Assembly (NCBI RefSeq): GCF_038967635.1
Contig: NZ_CP152413.1
Coordinates: 186,001-250,000, forward strand
Reading direction: 5' to 3'
Length of the DNA: 64,000 bases
Source: Bradyrhizobium sp. B124
GTDB lineage: Bacteria > Pseudomonadota > Alphaproteobacteria > Rhizobiales > Xanthobacteraceae
Shown here: positions 45,053 to 52,952 of the stretch, in pieces
How the letters are laid out: every line of letters starts with the position of its first letter
Numbering within the stretch: position 1 is the first letter of the stretch
Notes under the pieces: generated by a model
The model's input: only the letters and a program-made list of their open reading frames with translations
What the model was told of the DNA's origin: nothing
Databases searched by the model: none
Made by a program: the position numbers and the translations under genes

Positions 45053-45262
45053 ATGACAGGCCCAACCGAGCAGGAGATTCGGACCCGCGCCTACGAATTG
45101 TGGAAGGACGCCGGTGAACCGCCGGGCCAGATGGATCAGCTCTGGTACAAGGCCGAACGGGAACTGCTGGCGCGCAAGGCCGCCAACGGCGAAGCGCCCT
45201 GCGGAATGAACGGACACAACGGGCCGACGACGTATCCGGAGAAGTTGAGGGGCGTGCATTGA
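45053..45262 (+). CDS. DUF2934 protein
   Basis: 69 aa. The N-terminal half TEQEIRTRAYELWKDAGEPPGQMDQLWYKAEREL is the DUF2934 motif (helix with YELWxxAGxPxG, then W and ERE). Small cytoplasmic proteins of unknown function, common in rhizobia. GGGAG lies six bases before ATG 45053. Confidence 0.82.
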   Translation: MTGPTEQEIRTRAYELWKDAGEPPGQMDQLWYKAERELLARKAANGEAPCGMNGHNGPTTYPEKLRGVH

Positions 45263-45319
45263 GTGTGTCGCGCGGCTGAGCTAACGAGCCCGGCAAGCTG
45301 GCCCGGACCCGGAGGCATC

Positions 45320-45673
45320 ATGAGCGACGCGATCGACCTTTCGCAGAAACTATCGACATTCTCCGATCACTGGTCGCCGCGCACCGTCGCGCAATTCAAC
45401 GCCTGCGACGTCATGGTGGTGAAGGTGCAGGGCGAGTTCGTCTGGCACAAGCACGACGACACCGACGACTTCTTCCTGGTGCTGAAAGGCGTGCTCGACA
45501 TCGAGCTGCGCGATCGGACAGTGACGCTGCATCCCGGTCAGATGTACATCGTGCCGAAGGGCGTCGAGCATCGGCCCGTCGCGCGGGAAGAGGTGCATCT
45601 GTTGCTGATCGAGCCGACGGGCACGCCGAACACGGGCGATGCGGCGACGGCGGCGGCGCGGAAGGTGGTGTGA
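45320..45673 (+). CDS. Cupin-domain protein
   Basis: 117-aa single cupin barrel. Motif 1 is FVWHKHDDTDDFFLVLKG (two His, Glu position replaced by Asp) and motif 2 is PGQMYIVPKGVEHRPVA with its His, so a metal site is likely. GGAGG precedes ATG 45320. Function unknown; related proteins are sugar isomerases, dioxygenases or sensors. Confidence 0.85.
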   Translation: MSDAIDLSQKLSTFSDHWSPRTVAQFNACDVMVVKVQGEFVWHKHDDTDDFFLVLKGVLDIELRDRTVTLHPGQMYIVPKGVEHRPVAREEVHLLLIEPTGTPNTGDAATAAARKVV

Positions 45674-45732
45674 GGCGGTCGTCTAGAAGCAACTTGTCCC
45701 GAGCGCCCTAGTAGATGCAAGCTCCTTACGTT

Positions 45733-46947
45733 TTATGCGTTTGCGTCGTAAAGTTCATGCGCAAGCACGCGGACATCCCCGGTTGCAGAATCTCCTAGGT
45801 CCTTCAAATAATCTAAGAACTCTTGCGGATTGCTCAGCGAGAAGATGCGAGCCTTGAAGTTGAGTTCGTCTCGGAGACGCCCCTGTCTCAACAGGGAAGC
45901 GCACTGCTTATCTACGAACATTGCGTCTACGTAGGGGGCATAAGTCGATATTGCGGAGAAGTCATTCAAGATGCTGGCGTCCATTTCTGGACGCTGCCCA
46001 GAGGAGATTCGCCAGCCGAGCGCGGCGAACAGGTAAGCGAAGATTCTGTGTGCTGGCTGGTGCTGATTCCCGGGCCAATCCAAAAATCTAAGTACTTCGC
46101 TGAATGCGTCTTTCGCAGGTACACCATTGCGTGCGAACAGCTCAGTCAACTCCCTATATCGGCTGATCAATCCAAAGCGCATATCCAAAACGCTTGTCGG
46201 ATCATTCGATGCAAATGCTGCCTGCGTCTTCGCTATCTGCTCCCTTAAGGCTTGCCTCATTGCTGAGCCGTAGCTCGATAGCTCGTGCTTTAACAGATCA
46301 TCGAACGTCGGCCGGGCGCGCACCCAGCCATCAGCTAGCTGCTTGAGGCTTGCCTCGGCGATCGCTTTGTCTTGTCGGAGTCCCGGCGCGAACATCGAAT
46401 AATTGGTGTTTACGCTGATGTGATAGACAGGCAGCCACGCGTTGCGTGTCCCCAATATGACTTGGTCGACGTCTGTGCTCATCGTCGGCCGCGTGTCGCC
46501 CTTCAGAAACGCCCTCGCGAACTCCCACTCTTGTCGCGCGGCAATGGCATCGGTCCTCTCGAAAGACGTTTCCCCGCTGAACATTTCGTGTGCGAGTCGC
46601 AGGTCTTCCGGGGAATGCCAGACAATCGTCTCATCTGAGTGAAGGTTCGACGCCGGAAATATTACCTGCTGCCTCAGGTAGGCTAGATTTCCGAGTGAGT
46701 AGCAATCCTGCCAGAATTGTTCATGAGGGGCACCGGGCCTCCGCTTTTTGGCTTTGGTCTTGTAGAGTTCGCTGACCGCAAACTGATCAAGATAAATGAC
46801 ACGCTTCTCAACGGCGGGGAGCACCTCGCTATGCGAGTATCTGCACTCACTACAACGTTTCGTCACGGAGTTGCGACCGACAGAAAGGGTGCCGAATGAC
46901 TCTCCTTTGCAGCGAGGACATTTCCGAAACGGTGGAAGTTCAAACAT
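45733..46947 (-). CDS. Zinc-ribbon protein with PIN-like nuclease features, family not recognised
   Basis: 404 aa, clearly less GC-rich by eye than all its neighbours. Residues 10-35 are a zinc ribbon (C10PRC13, C32SEC35). A short strand and acidic residue follow (VIYLDQFAVSEL, Asp54), then FPASNLHSDET (Ser100, His103, Glu106), a long helical middle, and near the C-terminus EMDASILNDFSAISTYAPYVDAMFVDK-like spacing (Asp323, 329, 341, 346), written here as positions. First Asp, central Glu and late Asp pair are the layout of PIN-domain ribonucleases. No partner gene, no antitoxin, no transposase adjoins. Function is inferred only weakly: toxin, defence effector or RNase. Confidence 0.7.
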   Translation of the reverse strand: MFELPPFRKCPRCKGESFGTLSVGRNSVTKRCSECRYSHSEVLPAVEKRVIYLDQFAVSELYKTKAKKRRPGAPHEQFWQDCYSLGNLAYLRQQVIFPASNLHSDETIVWHSPEDLRLAHEMFSGETSFERTDAIAARQEWEFARAFLKGDTRPTMSTDVDQVILGTRNAWLPVYHISVNTNYSMFAPGLRQDKAIAEASLKQLADGWVRARPTFDDLLKHELSSYGSAMRQALREQIAKTQAAFASNDPTSVLDMRFGLISRYRELTELFARNGVPAKDAFSEVLRFLDWPGNQHQPAHRIFAYLFAALGWRISSGQRPEMDASILNDFSAISTYAPYVDAMFVDKQCASLLRQGRLRDELNFKARIFSLSNPQEFLDYLKDLGDSATGDVRVLAHELYDANA

Positions 46948-47459
46948 GGTGCTTTCTTGTGACGCGTATCCTGGGCGACGGTCTCTTGGGGGCGTGAGGC
47001 AATCCGTCTCCGAATAACTTAACGCCGAGTGGTTCCGCAGCTATGCAAAACGGATTCCCAGCGATTCTGTATTGCCGTTGCATATATCCTAAAGCGTATC
47101 CTAAAGCGGGCGACAGGGTCCTGCGCCAAAGCACGAAATTCCCTAACCCAATCAACGCGATCACCTCTGTCCAGTCCTCGTGCGGAAAATATTCCGCTTG
47201 GCGTTTGACCCAACTCAGATGTTCAATTGGCCCGTCTCACCCGATCGAGGGGCGCTGCGCATCGTCAGGAGTGTTGCGGTGAGATGCGGTGGACGCCGGG
47301 CATGCGAGAGACGACATGCATGCGAGGCGGACGGCGAAATCGTGTGGTCCTGACGCCCTAGCGGCAGGTGTCCTCGTGCAAGACGCGTTGCGTCATGCAC
47401 GGGCGGTGACAAGCAAGCCCAGTCTCGCCGGGGAGAGCACGTATAAGCCGTAACCCATC

Positions 47460-47564
47460 GCGCAGGGAAAGCCGGGATGTTTCCGGTGACACCTGTGGTC
47501 CGACCTCCGGTGCTTTTGTTGCACCGGACCCATGGGTGCGATCGGCACCCGGCTTTCCCTGCGC
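47460..47564. repeat. Intergenic inverted repeat, unit 1
   Basis: GCGCAGGGAAAGCCGGG (47460-47476) is repeated inverted at 47548-47564. An inner stem CCGGTGC-TTTTGTT-GCACCGG lies between. Probably a non-autonomous or structural repeat. Confidence 0.75.
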
Positions 47565-47650
47565 CCTCTGTTTCGAGAGAGCGCGAAACGAAGAGCAGAG
47601 CTCGGACGGATCGTGTCGCGAGAATGCGGAGCTGTGTCCCCACGCACATC

Positions 47651-47754
47651 TGTCATCGCCCGTGCATGCGGGCGATCCAGTACGCCGCGGCCTCTCGGTT
47701 CAGCAATGACTGCCTCTGGAATACTGGATCGCCCGGTCGAGCCGGGCGATGACA
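47651..47754. repeat. Intergenic inverted repeat, unit 2
   Basis: The ends 47651-47682 and 47722-47754 are inverted copies with arms beginning TGTCATCGCCC and ending GATCCAGTA; each arm is itself palindromic (CGCCCG...CGGGCG). Confidence 0.78.
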
Positions 47755-47809
47755 CCGAGATGAGGTCCGCAATAGCGGTGTGTCGTATCGCGCGGGAGCC
47801 ATCCTCATC

Positions 47810-47930
47810 GTCGTCCTGGCGAAGGCCAGGACCCATTACCCCAAATCTCAATTATTGCGCGACGCTGGGGCGGCGTTCCCGTTCACAATCGAATGCGGTG
47901 GTTATGGGTCCTGGCTTTCGCCAGGACGAC
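47810..47930. repeat. Intergenic inverted repeat, unit 3
   Basis: 27-bp arms at 47810-47836 and 47904-47930, inverted with a single mismatch, each beginning or ending GTCGTCCTGGCGAA. It ends 18 bp from the stop of the split hydrolase gene. Confidence 0.82.
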
Positions 47931-48468
47931 GGATGGAGACGATCGCGCCTATCCCTCCGCCTCGAGCCACTCCGCGGCGCCGCGCCACAGGGCGTCGCGG
48001 TGTTCGCTGCGGAAGAAGCCGAAATGGCCGATCGCTTTCGCGCCGGCATCCGCGGGGCGGATCGAGATGATTTCCGGCGTGATCGACGTGAAGGCGGAGC
48101 ACAGCAGCTCGACCGCCGGCCGCGTCGCCCAGGTGTCGTCCGTGACGACAAGCGCGCGGAGCTTGCCCTTGAACTTCGGAAAATTTTCGCGCGCTGCGAG
48201 CGCCGGATCATCGAGCAGATAGCGCTCGCGCATCACCCAGCCGCGCCATTGCTCGAACACGCCCCGCGGCAGGTCCATGCCGAGGCCGGCCCAGCCGGGC
48301 ACATAGCCGAGCGTGCGCGCCAGCGGCAGGCCGATGCCGTTCATGAAGGCGACGACGCGGTAGCGCTCGGGCGAGGCCATCAGCTTCCAGGTGGCGGCCT
48401 GCGAGGCGACCAGCAGTGCGCGCGGAATTTCAGCGTTGTTGGCAAGGAGCCCTAGGTGGTGTGGACAC

Positions 48469-48909
48469 TTATCGCATCCATAAGACGATGGCTGCGAGAG
48501 TGACGACGGCCAGGTAATTTCGGGCGGTCTTTTCGAAGCGGGTTGCAACGCGGCGGAACTGCTTGAGCTTTGAGAAGCAGCATTCGACGAGATGACGCTG
48601 GGCATAGAAATGCTTGTCGAGTGGATATTTGAGCGCGCGTGACGGGTTGTTGGGGATCACTGCGAGCGCGCCTTTGGCGGCGATAGCTTGGCGCAAGTGA
48701 TCGGCGTCATAGGCCGTATCGGCCATGACGACCTCGGCGGATAAGCCTTCGATCAATGCGGCGGCTTGCGGTGCATCGCCCTTCTGACCTGCGGTGAGCT
48801 TGAACCGCACCGGACATCCCAAGCCTCGAACGGCCATGTGTATCTTGGTGCTCAGGCCGCCGCGCGAGCGGCCGATCGCTTGATCTTCCGCTTGATCTTC
48901 AGACCCCCC
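48469..48909 (-). CDS. IS5-family transposase, C-terminal part (orfB, reached by -1 frameshift)
   Basis: Frame entered at the slippery run A5G6 (48904-48914). It carries the second catalytic Asp (VVMADTAYDADHL) and the Glu block (HLVECCFSKLKQFRRVATRFEK) of the DDE transposase. The first ATG in this frame is at 48837, but expression as a fusion with orfA is the usual mechanism in this IS group. Confidence 0.9.
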   Translation of the reverse strand, partial: GGSEDQAEDQAIGRSRGGLSTKIHMAVRGLGCPVRFKLTAGQKGDAPQAAALIEGLSAEVVMADTAYDADHLRQAIAAKGALAVIPNNPSRALKYPLDKHFYAQRHLVECCFSKLKQFRRVATRFEKTARNYLAVVTLAAIVLWMR

Positions 48910-49235
48910 TTTTTGGCGCCGGCGGCGTGCTGATGCGCCCGAACAATGGTGGAATCGACGATCAGATATTCGAAGTCCGGATCATCGGACATCGCCTCGA
49001 AGATCCGCCACCAAACACCCTTGATGCTCCATCGACTGAAGCGCCGGAACACGCTGTTCCAGTCCCCAAACACCTCCGGAAGATCGCGCCAGGGAGACCC
49101 CGTACGCACGATCCACAGCACACCTTCCACGAACATCCGGTTGTCGCGCCCGGTGGAGCCCTTCTGATCGGGGCGCCCTATGATCAGCGGCGCTATCCGC
49201 TCCCACGCCGCGTCGCTCAATACCAAACGGTCCAT
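48852..49235 (-). CDS. IS5-family transposase, N-terminal part (orfA)
   Basis: 127 aa from ATG 49235 (GTG 49244 is also in frame). The DUF4096-like N-terminus (LSDAAWERIAPLI, DNRMFVEGVLWIVRTGSPWRDLP) is followed by the first catalytic Asp in LIVDSTIVRAHQHAAG. The slippery sequence lies at 48904-48914, after GAKKG; without slippage the frame ends at 48852. Confidence 0.92.
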   Translation of the reverse strand: MDRLVLSDAAWERIAPLIIGRPDQKGSTGRDNRMFVEGVLWIVRTGSPWRDLPEVFGDWNSVFRRFSRWSIKGVWWRIFEAMSDDPDFEYLIVDSTIVRAHQHAAGAKKGGLKIKRKIKRSAARAAA

Positions 49236-49883
49236 CACACCCAAGGCGGCCTCCCCAAAAGCAGCCTTGAATCTGATTTGCTCCTAAAAGGGAACCCTTA
49301 GAGTCCACACCACCTAGCGCCTGGCCGCCGAAGGAGTGGCCGACATAGGCGAAGGGCAGATCGCGGTAGCGGTCGCGCATCCAGCTCACCGCGGCGGTGG
49401 TGTCGAGCGCGGCCCAGTCCGCCATCGTGGCCTTGAAGCCGGCCAGCGACTTCGGCTTGTTGAGGCCGGTTGCCGCCATTGGCCTCGAGTCGCCGGTGCC
49501 GCGGTAGTCGTAGGTCAAGACCGCCGCGCCGCGGCGGGCCAGATAGCCGGCAAAGCCGCGATAGACCTTGCGGGGCACGGCGGTCGCCGAGTTGATCAGG
49601 ACGGCGTGGCGCTTCCTGCCGCGCGGCAGGAACAGCGTCGCGGCGAGCGGATAGCCGTCCGCGGCCGGCACGACGATGTCGTCGCTAAAAACGTCGTCCA
49701 GCGCTGTGGCGGCTGCGGCAATTTCCCTGGCATTCATGGTATGGTCCAGCAAATGCGAATTCGTATTTTCCTGCAAGAGTTTGACGGGATTGCAGGAATC
49801 CTTCTAGCGGCGGGGCGGGCGGCTGTGTATAAGCCCACCTTTCCCGTCGATTAAGTCGCGGTTTTTGCTCAGGAGTTGACCTC

Positions 49884-51272
49884 ATGTCCGAGCGGTGGAC
49901 ACCCGATAGCTGGCGCGCCAAGAAGGTGCTGCAGGTGCCCGATTATCCCGATGCCAAGGCATTGGCCGATGTCGAGGCCCAGCTTGCGACCTTTCCGCCG
50001 CTGGTGTTCGCGGGCGAGGCGCGCAACCTGAAGAAGGCGCTGGGGCGGGTCTCTGCCGGCGAGGCCTTTCTGCTGCAGGGCGGCGACTGCGCCGAGAGCT
50101 TTGCCGAGCACGGCGCCAACAACATCCGCGACTTCTTCCGCGTGCTGCTGCAGATGGCCGTGGTCATGACCTATGCCGGCGCGCTGCCGGTGGTGAAGGT
50201 CGGCCGCATCGCAGGCCAGTTTGCAAAACCGCGCTCGTCGCCGACCGAGAAGCAGGGCGATGTCGAGCTGCCGAGCTATCGCGGCGACATCGTCAACGAC
50301 ATCGCCTTCACGCCGGAAGCGCGGATTCCCGATCCGCAGCGCCAGCTGATGGCCTATCGCCAGTCCGCGGCGACGCTGAACCTGCTGCGCGCCTTCGCGA
50401 CCGGCGGCTTCGCCAATCTCGGCAGCGTGCATCAATGGATGCTCGGCTTCCTGAAGGATTCGCCGCAGTCCCGCCGCTACAAGGAGCTGGCCGACCGCAT
50501 CTCGGACGCGCTGAATTTCATGCGCGCCTGCGGCCTCGACCTCGAGAGCCATCCGGAGCTGCGCGCCACCGATTTCTACACCAGCCACGAGGCGCTGCTG
50601 CTCGGCTACGAGCAGGCGATGACGCGGGTCGATTCCACCACCGGCGACTGGTACGCGACCTCCGGCCACATGATCTGGATCGGCGACCGCACCCGGCAGC
50701 TCGATCACGGCCATGTCGAATATTTCCGCGGTATCAAGAACCCGATCGGCCTGAAATGCGGTCCGTCGCTGAAGCCGGACGAGTTGCTGAAGCTGATCGA
50801 CGTGCTGAACCCCGACAACGAGCCGGGACGCCTGACGCTGATCAACCGCTTCGGCGCCGACAAGGTCGGCGACCATCTGCCGGGCCTGATCCGCGCCGTG
50901 CAGCGGGAAGGCCGCAAGGTGGTGTGGTCGTGCGATCCGATGCACGGCAACACCATCACCTCGACCTCCGGCTACAAGACGCGGCCGTTCGACCGCGTGC
51001 TGTCGGAGGTGAAGGCGTTCTTCCAGATCCACGCCGCCGAGGGCACTCATGCCGGCGGCGTGCATCTGGAGATGACCGGGCAGGACGTCACCGAATGCAT
51101 CGGCGGCGCCCGCGCCATCACCGATGAGGATCTCAACGACCGCTACCACACGGTCTGCGATCCCCGCCTCAACGCCGAACAGTCGATCGACATGGCCTTC
51201 CTGATCGCCGAGCTGCTGAAGCAGGAGCGCGCCGGCAAGGTCAAACCGATACCGGCGGCCGCTGGGTTGTGA
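49884..51272 (+). CDS. aroG: 3-deoxy-7-phosphoheptulonate (DAHP) synthase, class II
   Basis: 462 aa, plant/actinobacterial-type class II enzyme catalysing the first step of the shikimate pathway (PEP plus erythrose 4-phosphate). Recognisable blocks: [15 protein letters not shown] (metal-binding Cys), [34 protein letters not shown] and [12 protein letters not shown]. The GGAGT site precedes ATG 49884. It is monocistronic or followed by dgkA after 29 bp. The symbol is generic; class II enzymes are also named aroF or aroH. Confidence 0.95.
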   Translation: MSERWTPDSWRAKKVLQVPDYPDAKALADVEAQLATFPPLVFAGEARNLKKALGRVSAGEAFLLQGGDCAESFAEHGANNIRDFFRVLLQMAVVMTYAGALPVVKVGRIAGQFAKPRSSPTEKQGDVELPSYRGDIVNDIAFTPEARIPDPQRQLMAYRQSAATLNLLRAFATGGFANLGSVHQWMLGFLKDSPQSRRYKELADRISDALNFMRACGLDLESHPELRATDFYTSHEALLLGYEQAMTRVDSTTGDWYATSGHMIWIGDRTRQLDHGHVEYFRGIKNPIGLKCGPSLKPDELLKLIDVLNPDNEPGRLTLINRFGADKVGDHLPGLIRAVQREGRKVVWSCDPMHGNTITSTSGYKTRPFDRVLSEVKAFFQIHAAEGTHAGGVHLEMTGQDVTECIGGARAITDEDLNDRYHTVCDPRLNAEQSIDMAFLIAELLKQERAGKVKPIPAAAGL

Positions 51273-51301
51273 TTTGGGGGCCGTGACTTGAGGGCAGTGA
51301 C

Positions 51302-51655
51302 TTGCTGAGGTTCTGGCGAGCCACCATCAACTCGCGCAACGGGCTGGCCTTCGCCATTCGCTCGGAGCAGGCGATTCGCGAGGAGGTGGTGGCACTGGTG
51401 CTGTCGGTGCCGCTGGCCTGGCTGGTCGGCGCCACCGTGATGCGGCGGGTCGAGCTGATCGCGACCGTGGTGCTGGTGCTCGTGATCGAGCTGCTCAACA
51501 CCGCGATCGAGAAGCTCGCCGACCGCCTGACCATGGATCACGATCCGCAGATCGGACGGGTCAAGGACATGGGCTCCGCTGCCGTCGGCGTCGCGCTTGT
51601 GATGGCCGGGCTGTTCTGGCTGTTCGCCCTCGCTGAGCGGATGGGTGCGTTCTGA
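51302..51655 (+). CDS. dgkA: Diacylglycerol kinase (DgkA type)
   Basis: 117-aa integral membrane kinase recycling diacylglycerol to phosphatidic acid. Three helices, with the family-defining segment IELLNTAIEKLADRLTMDHDP and IGRVKDMGSAAVG containing the catalytic Glu/Asp. The start is taken as TTG 51302 because the homology starts there (RFWRATINSRNGL) and no ATG or GTG is in frame. The stop is embedded in a palindromic repeat. Confidence 0.93.
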   Translation: MLRFWRATINSRNGLAFAIRSEQAIREEVVALVLSVPLAWLVGATVMRRVELIATVVLVLVIELLNTAIEKLADRLTMDHDPQIGRVKDMGSAAVGVALVMAGLFWLFALAERMGAF

Positions 51656-51702
51656 GCATGATCCGGAAAAGTGGGAACCGGTTTTCCGATCAGATCATGC
51701 TC
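51654..51702. repeat. Short palindromic repeat between dgkA and the DAO-type gene
   Basis: GAGCATGATC (51654-51663) is inverted at 51693-51702 as GATCATGCTC, with a second inner palindrome GGAAAA...GGTTTTCC. It starts in the dgkA stop codon and ends just before the AAGGAG ribosome-binding site of the next gene. Resembles a common rhizobial intergenic element. Confidence 0.75.
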
Positions 51703-51716
51703 AAGGAGCAGGAGTC

Positions 51717-52862
51717 GTGAGCGCCAACAAAGCGATCAAGCTTGCGGTGATCGGACGTGGTCTGATCGGGTCGGCGGCCGCGCGACACCTGAGCAAGATG
51801 GGCCATGAGGTCACGCTGATCGGGCCCGATGAGCCGGCAGATTTCTCGCAGCACAGCGGCGTTTTCGGCAGCCACTACGATGAGGGCCGCATCACGCGCG
51901 TGTACGATCCGCAGCCGTTCTGGCGGCAGATGAACCGCGCGGCGATCGCGCGCTATGGCGAGATCGCAGCGGAAAGCGGTGTCGAGTTCTACCGCGAAGC
52001 CGGTGCGCTTCACATCGGCGATCGCGAGACCACCGATGTCGCATCGGTCGGCAAGGTCTGCGCCGAGGAGAGGATCGCGTGTGAAGCCTATCAGGATGCG
52101 GCGCTCGCGGAGCGGTTTCCGTTCCTGAAATCGACGGCAGGAATGCTGGGCTATTTCGAGCCGCGCAATGCCGGATACATCTCACCGCGCCGCCTGGTCC
52201 GGGCGCAGACCATCGCGGCGGAGCGCGCAGGCGCCCGGATCATCGACGAACCAGCGCTCGGGATTTCGGAAAGCGGCTCCGGTGTGACGATCCGGACGCG
52301 ATCGGGCAGTGTGGAGGCCGAGCGTGTGCTGGTTGCGGCCGGTGGGCACACCCAATCGCTGCTCGGCCGATCGCTGGGCTTTACCGTCTATGCGCGGACT
52401 GCGGCGCTGTTTCGGCTCGGTGCGGCGGAGGTGCAACGCCTGGCCGGCATGCCGTCGATGCGCTGTCTCGGGCCCAAGGGCGACAATCCCTACATCCTGC
52501 CGCCAATCCTCTATCCGGATGGCCAGACCTGGCTGAAGCTCGGCGGCGATCCGGTCGATCGTGCGCTCGAGAGCGAGGCTGAAATCAAGGACTGGTTCCG
52601 GTCGGGCGGATCGGTTGACGTCGCTGACCGGCTGCAAAGCCAGATCCTTGACCGCATTCGCGACCTCAAATTCGAGGAACGCCGCGTCGTGCCCTGCATG
52701 ACTACGTTCGGCGACACCGGCTTGCCCAGCATCGGACCGCTTTCCGAGCGGGTCACGGTCGCATTCGGCTGCTATGGCAAGAGCGCGAAATGTTCGGACG
52801 AATTGGGTCGGCTGGGTGGCATGGCGCTGCTCGGCGAGGTGAGGGCAGAACTTGCACCCTGA
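51717..52862 (+). CDS. FAD-dependent oxidoreductase (DAO/sarcosine oxidase-like)
   Basis: 381 aa from GTG 51717, preceded by AAGGAGCAGGAG. N-terminal FAD fold KLAVIGRGLIGSAAARHLSKMG (Gly-rich GRGLIGSA); substrate-binding domain in the middle with VLVAAGGHTQSLLG; near the C-terminus GLPSIGPLSERVTVAFGCYGKSAKCSDELG. Related enzymes oxidise N-methyl amino acids or D-amino acids. The C-terminal Cys pair recalls covalently flavinylated sarcosine oxidases but this cannot be settled by eye. Confidence 0.85.
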   Translation: MSANKAIKLAVIGRGLIGSAAARHLSKMGHEVTLIGPDEPADFSQHSGVFGSHYDEGRITRVYDPQPFWRQMNRAAIARYGEIAAESGVEFYREAGALHIGDRETTDVASVGKVCAEERIACEAYQDAALAERFPFLKSTAGMLGYFEPRNAGYISPRRLVRAQTIAAERAGARIIDEPALGISESGSGVTIRTRSGSVEAERVLVAAGGHTQSLLGRSLGFTVYARTAALFRLGAAEVQRLAGMPSMRCLGPKGDNPYILPPILYPDGQTWLKLGGDPVDRALESEAEIKDWFRSGGSVDVADRLQSQILDRIRDLKFEERRVVPCMTTFGDTGLPSIGPLSERVTVAFGCYGKSAKCSDELGRLGGMALLGEVRAELAP

Positions 52863-52952
52863 CCGGCGCCTCAGATCCCAGTGCGATTTCTGCAATCGCA
52901 CCATGATCGGACGACCATTGCAGTTTGCCGTTGTGCGGGACAACATAAAGCT

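Larger units (their letters stand above)
46948..47948. other. Gene-poor, repeat-rich kilobase
   Basis: About 1 kb between the PIN-like gene and the split hydrolase. The first 300 bp are moderately AT-rich and contain a tandem 12-base duplication (ATCCTAAAGCGT/G, about 47085-47110). From about 47200 on it is made of palindromic repeats of the Bradyrhizobium intergenic type, three of them listed separately. Open frames here are short or repeat-derived; I call no gene. Confidence 0.6.
48456..49313 (-). mobile_element. IS5-family (IS427-like) insertion sequence, 858 bp, complete
   Basis: Terminal inverted repeats start GTGGTGTGGAC at both ends (48456 on; complement ending 49313), with mismatches after base 11. 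Both sides carry the 4-bp direct repeat CTAG (48452-48455 and 49314-49317), a YTAR-type target as IS5 elements prefer. Two overlapping transposase frames are joined by a -1 slippery stretch. The intact ends and exact target duplication point to a recent, probably still mobile insertion. Confidence 0.95.
47949..49737 (-). pseudogene. Alpha/beta hydrolase gene interrupted by an IS5-family element
   Basis: The 5' part (49737 down to 49314) encodes MNAREIAAAATALDDVF... through AVLTYDYRGTGDSRP to the nucleophile elbow YVGHSFGGQAL; the 3' part (48455 down to 47949) continues GLLANNAEIPRALLV... to EWLEAEG. Removing 48456-49313 and one copy of the CTAG duplication joins them as FGGQAL-GLLANN in frame, an intact protein of about 310 residues. 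The insertion falls six residues after the catalytic serine, so the truncated products should be inactive. It encoded a cytoplasmic serine hydrolase; substrate unknown. Confidence 0.92.

Noticed and set aside
46940..47164. Possible 74-aa minus-strand protein starting with GTG and overlapping the PIN-like gene by eight bases, a potential antitoxin partner
   Set aside because: No ribosome-binding site, an in-frame stop just upstream, an internal tandem duplication encoding ALGYALGY, and the upstream reading (WVKRQAEYF) looks like the spurious translation of a Bradyrhizobium intergenic repeat.
47460..47930. CRISPR array
   Set aside because: Repeats are inverted and different from one another, with no regular direct repeats or spacers and no cas genes.
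47532..48455. 307-codon open frame on the plus strand
   Set aside because: It runs through three palindromic repeats and antisense to the hydrolase fragment; composition is Arg/Ser/Pro-rich with no homology.
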